From NCBI GenBank assembly GCA_964466315.1, contig CAYXNS010000006.1, positions 1-64,000 on the forward strand: a DNA stretch of 64,000 nucleotides. The letters are read 5' to 3'. Below, piece after piece: positions 63,019-64,000 of the stretch. Every line of letters begins with the position of its first letter. Positions within the stretch are counted from its first letter, which is position 1. The stretch is from SMWC01 sp964466315. Lineage in GTDB: Bacteria > Pseudomonadota > Gammaproteobacteria > Steroidobacterales > Rariloculaceae. The notes beneath the pieces are model-generated. The model searched no databases. It had not been told where the DNA came from and was given only the letters and a program-made list of their open reading frames with translations. Made by a program: the position numbers and the translations under genes.

Positions 63019-63252
63019 ATGGTAGCTGTAGGACGAAACGCGCCCTGCCCTTGCGGCAGCGGGAATAAGTATAAGCGATGCTGTGTGAATAAGGCCGAGA
63101 AGATGTCGGTATCGATGCGGCTTGCCATCGTGACCGTCGCCATTTGTCTGCTCGGCGGCCTGATCCTGATCCTGACGCAGATCGACGACATCGAGCCGGG
63201 CGTTACCCCGCCGGGGCAGGTGTGGTCCCCCGAGCACGGCCACTGGCACTAG
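63019..63252 (+). CDS. small SEC-C zinc-motif membrane protein
   Basis: A 77-residue protein. It starts with a SEC-C zinc-binding motif, GRNAPCPCGSGNKYKRCC (residues 5-22), as at the C-terminus of SecA. A membrane helix (about 33-53) and a short tail with GHWH at the end follow. SEC-C alone fused to a membrane helix suggests a zinc-dependent membrane-associated role, possibly near the translocon; this is inference only. Confidence 0.8.
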   Translation: MVAVGRNAPCPCGSGNKYKRCCVNKAEKMSVSMRLAIVTVAICLLGGLILILTQIDDIEPGVTPPGQVWSPEHGHWH

Positions 63253-63262
63253 AAAAGATAGC

Positions 63263-63292
63263 GAATAAAGGGGCCCCGTTTTCCCCTTATTC
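63263..63292. terminator. bidirectional terminator between convergent genes
   Basis: GAATAAAGGGG and CCCCTTATTC form a long stem with one bulge, separated by CCCCGTTTT. It lies between the SEC-C gene and the permease gene that converges on it. It resembles the AAAAGGG/CCCTTTT palindromes at 13138 and 33309. Confidence 0.7.
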
Positions 63293-63314
63293 CCAGCCCT
63301 TTATCTGCTGCGCA

Positions 63315-64000
63315 TCAGATTCTTCGCAGCGTAGAGACCGGCGGTTCATTGACCACCGAGCGCGCCGCGAGAGTACCGCTGACACCAACGACGATGCCGC
63401 CGGCGGTCAACCCGGCCAGCCAAAGCGTCGGCCCAGGCAGGTAATCCAACTCCAATAACCTATCGGCAACGAAATAGCCCACCAGGCCTGCACCGAACGC
63501 CCCGAGCGTGCCCGCGAGCAGTCCGAGCGCAATAAATTCGGCAGCAACACCCTGCAGGACGACGCTGCGCCCCGCGCCGAGCGTCCGGAGAACGGCGCTC
63601 TCGTACATTCGCTCGTCCCGTGTCGCCTGAATAGCCGCGAGAAGCACGGTAATTCCGGCAGCAAACGTAAACAGGAAGACGTATTGAACAGCAAGCGCCG
63701 CACGGGCCATCGCGCGCCTGACTTGATCGAGAACCGCGCCGATGTCGATAACCGATACGCTCGGCAGGTTCTGCGCGAGATCCAGTGTCGTTGCCCGTTG
63801 CTCCGGCTGCACGAAGAAACTCGTCACGAAGGTCTGGGGATAGCTCTCGAGAACGTTCGGATTGAGCACCATGAAGAAGTTCGGGCTGAATGTGTCCCAG
63901 TTGATGCGCCGCGAACTCGTGATGGTCGCCGTTACACTTTCGCCGCCGATGGCGTAGGTCAACCGGTCGCCGAGCCCGAGGCCGATCTCCTCCAGGATTT
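63315..64000 (-). CDS. ABC transporter permease, FtsX/YbbP-like (5' part outside window)
   Basis: The C-terminal about 228 residues of a large FtsX-domain permease. The frame is open to the right edge of the window. Visible parts include LTYAIGGESVTATITSSRRINWDTFSPNFFMVLNP, typical of YbbP-like proteins with a large periplasmic domain, and membrane helices around VQYVFLFTFAAGITVLLAAIQ. It then has ERMYESAVLRTLGAGRSVVLQGVAAEF and the end VNEPPVSTLRRI. YbbAP-type systems are proposed to remove or export lipids or hydrophobic compounds. The partner ATPase should lie beyond the window. Confidence 0.88.
   Translation of the reverse strand, partial: ILEEIGLGLGDRLTYAIGGESVTATITSSRRINWDTFSPNFFMVLNPNVLESYPQTFVTSFFVQPEQRATTLDLAQNLPSVSVIDIGAVLDQVRRAMARAALAVQYVFLFTFAAGITVLLAAIQATRDERMYESAVLRTLGAGRSVVLQGVAAEFIALGLLAGTLGAFGAGLVGYFVADRLLELDYLPGPTLWLAGLTAGGIVVGVSGTLAARSVVNEPPVSTLRRI

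Overview
The window reads as a chromosomal segment of a GC-rich, aerobic or micro-oxic gammaproteobacterium. Two gene orders match the gammaproteobacterial core: uvrC-pgsA-tRNA-Gly(GCC), and purB with nudJ and mnmA nearby. Fused thrA, type-5 uracil-DNA glycosylase, class II fumarase and aconitase A fit as well. The accessory genes (TRAP and tripartite tricarboxylate transporters, periplasmic cytochromes c, DUF6152 proteins, CoxL-type molybdenum hydroxylase, UbiD, amidohydrolases) suggest a heterotroph using diverse organic acids and aromatics. The taxon is an inference. Two runs of 10 N (32416-32425 and 45247-45256) show that this is a scaffold with small gaps.

Layout. 1-5.8 kb: a HupE-like membrane protein, a divergent TRAP operon (dctPQM), a transmembrane-anchor protein, a glyoxalase II-like hydrolase and a DUF6152 protein. 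5.8-13.1 kb: the tail of a tyrosine integrase beside tRNA-Gly, then pgsA, uvrC, UDGb, class II DAHP synthase, and the NfeD-slipin pair. 13.3-18.6 kb: a diheme cytochrome c and a tctC-tctB-tctA-mmgE/prpD operon. 18.6-27.9 kb, all on the minus strand: a cytochrome c with a Tat-exported ThDP enzyme, then coxG-coxS-coxM-ubiD-coxL and an orphan NMT1-type binding protein. 28-33.3 kb: a decayed secreted-protein gene, a UspE-like stress protein, a FixL-type haem-PAS kinase with FixJ, and a TctA-TctB fusion crossing a gap. 33.3-46.6 kb: mostly housekeeping (rraA, mazG, nudL, fumC, purB, nudJ, mnmA, acnA, sirtuin, YgjP-like peptidase, DUF4389). 46.6-54 kb: exported catabolic proteins (YtcJ-like amidohydrolase, TolB-PA-M28-PDZ peptidase, haem/beta-propeller protein) with two truncated pseudogenes. 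54-64 kb: tatD, a NERD protein, thrC, thrA, rpe, a broken arsM-like gene, tetR-MFS, a SEC-C protein and the end of an FtsX/YbbP-like permease.

The best candidates for undescribed biology are in 18.6-27.9 kb. First, a ThDP-dependent enzyme with a twin-arginine signal is followed 9 bp later by a small monohaem cytochrome c, which suggests periplasmic ThDP chemistry feeding electrons to cytochrome c. Second, a prenyl-FMN (UbiD) decarboxylase gene sits inside a molybdenum hydroxylase operon, which suggests coupled hydroxylation and decarboxylation of an aromatic or heteroaromatic acid. The haem-based O2 sensor FixLJ lies close by.

Smaller signals: an integrase remnant at the tRNA 3' end, a family of AAAAGGG-type palindromes at gene ends, REP-like palindromes, sharp AT-rich patches that cross coding regions without breaking the frame, and several genes with a -10-like box only 7-9 bp before the start codon. 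No CRISPR array, rRNA or intact transposase was seen.
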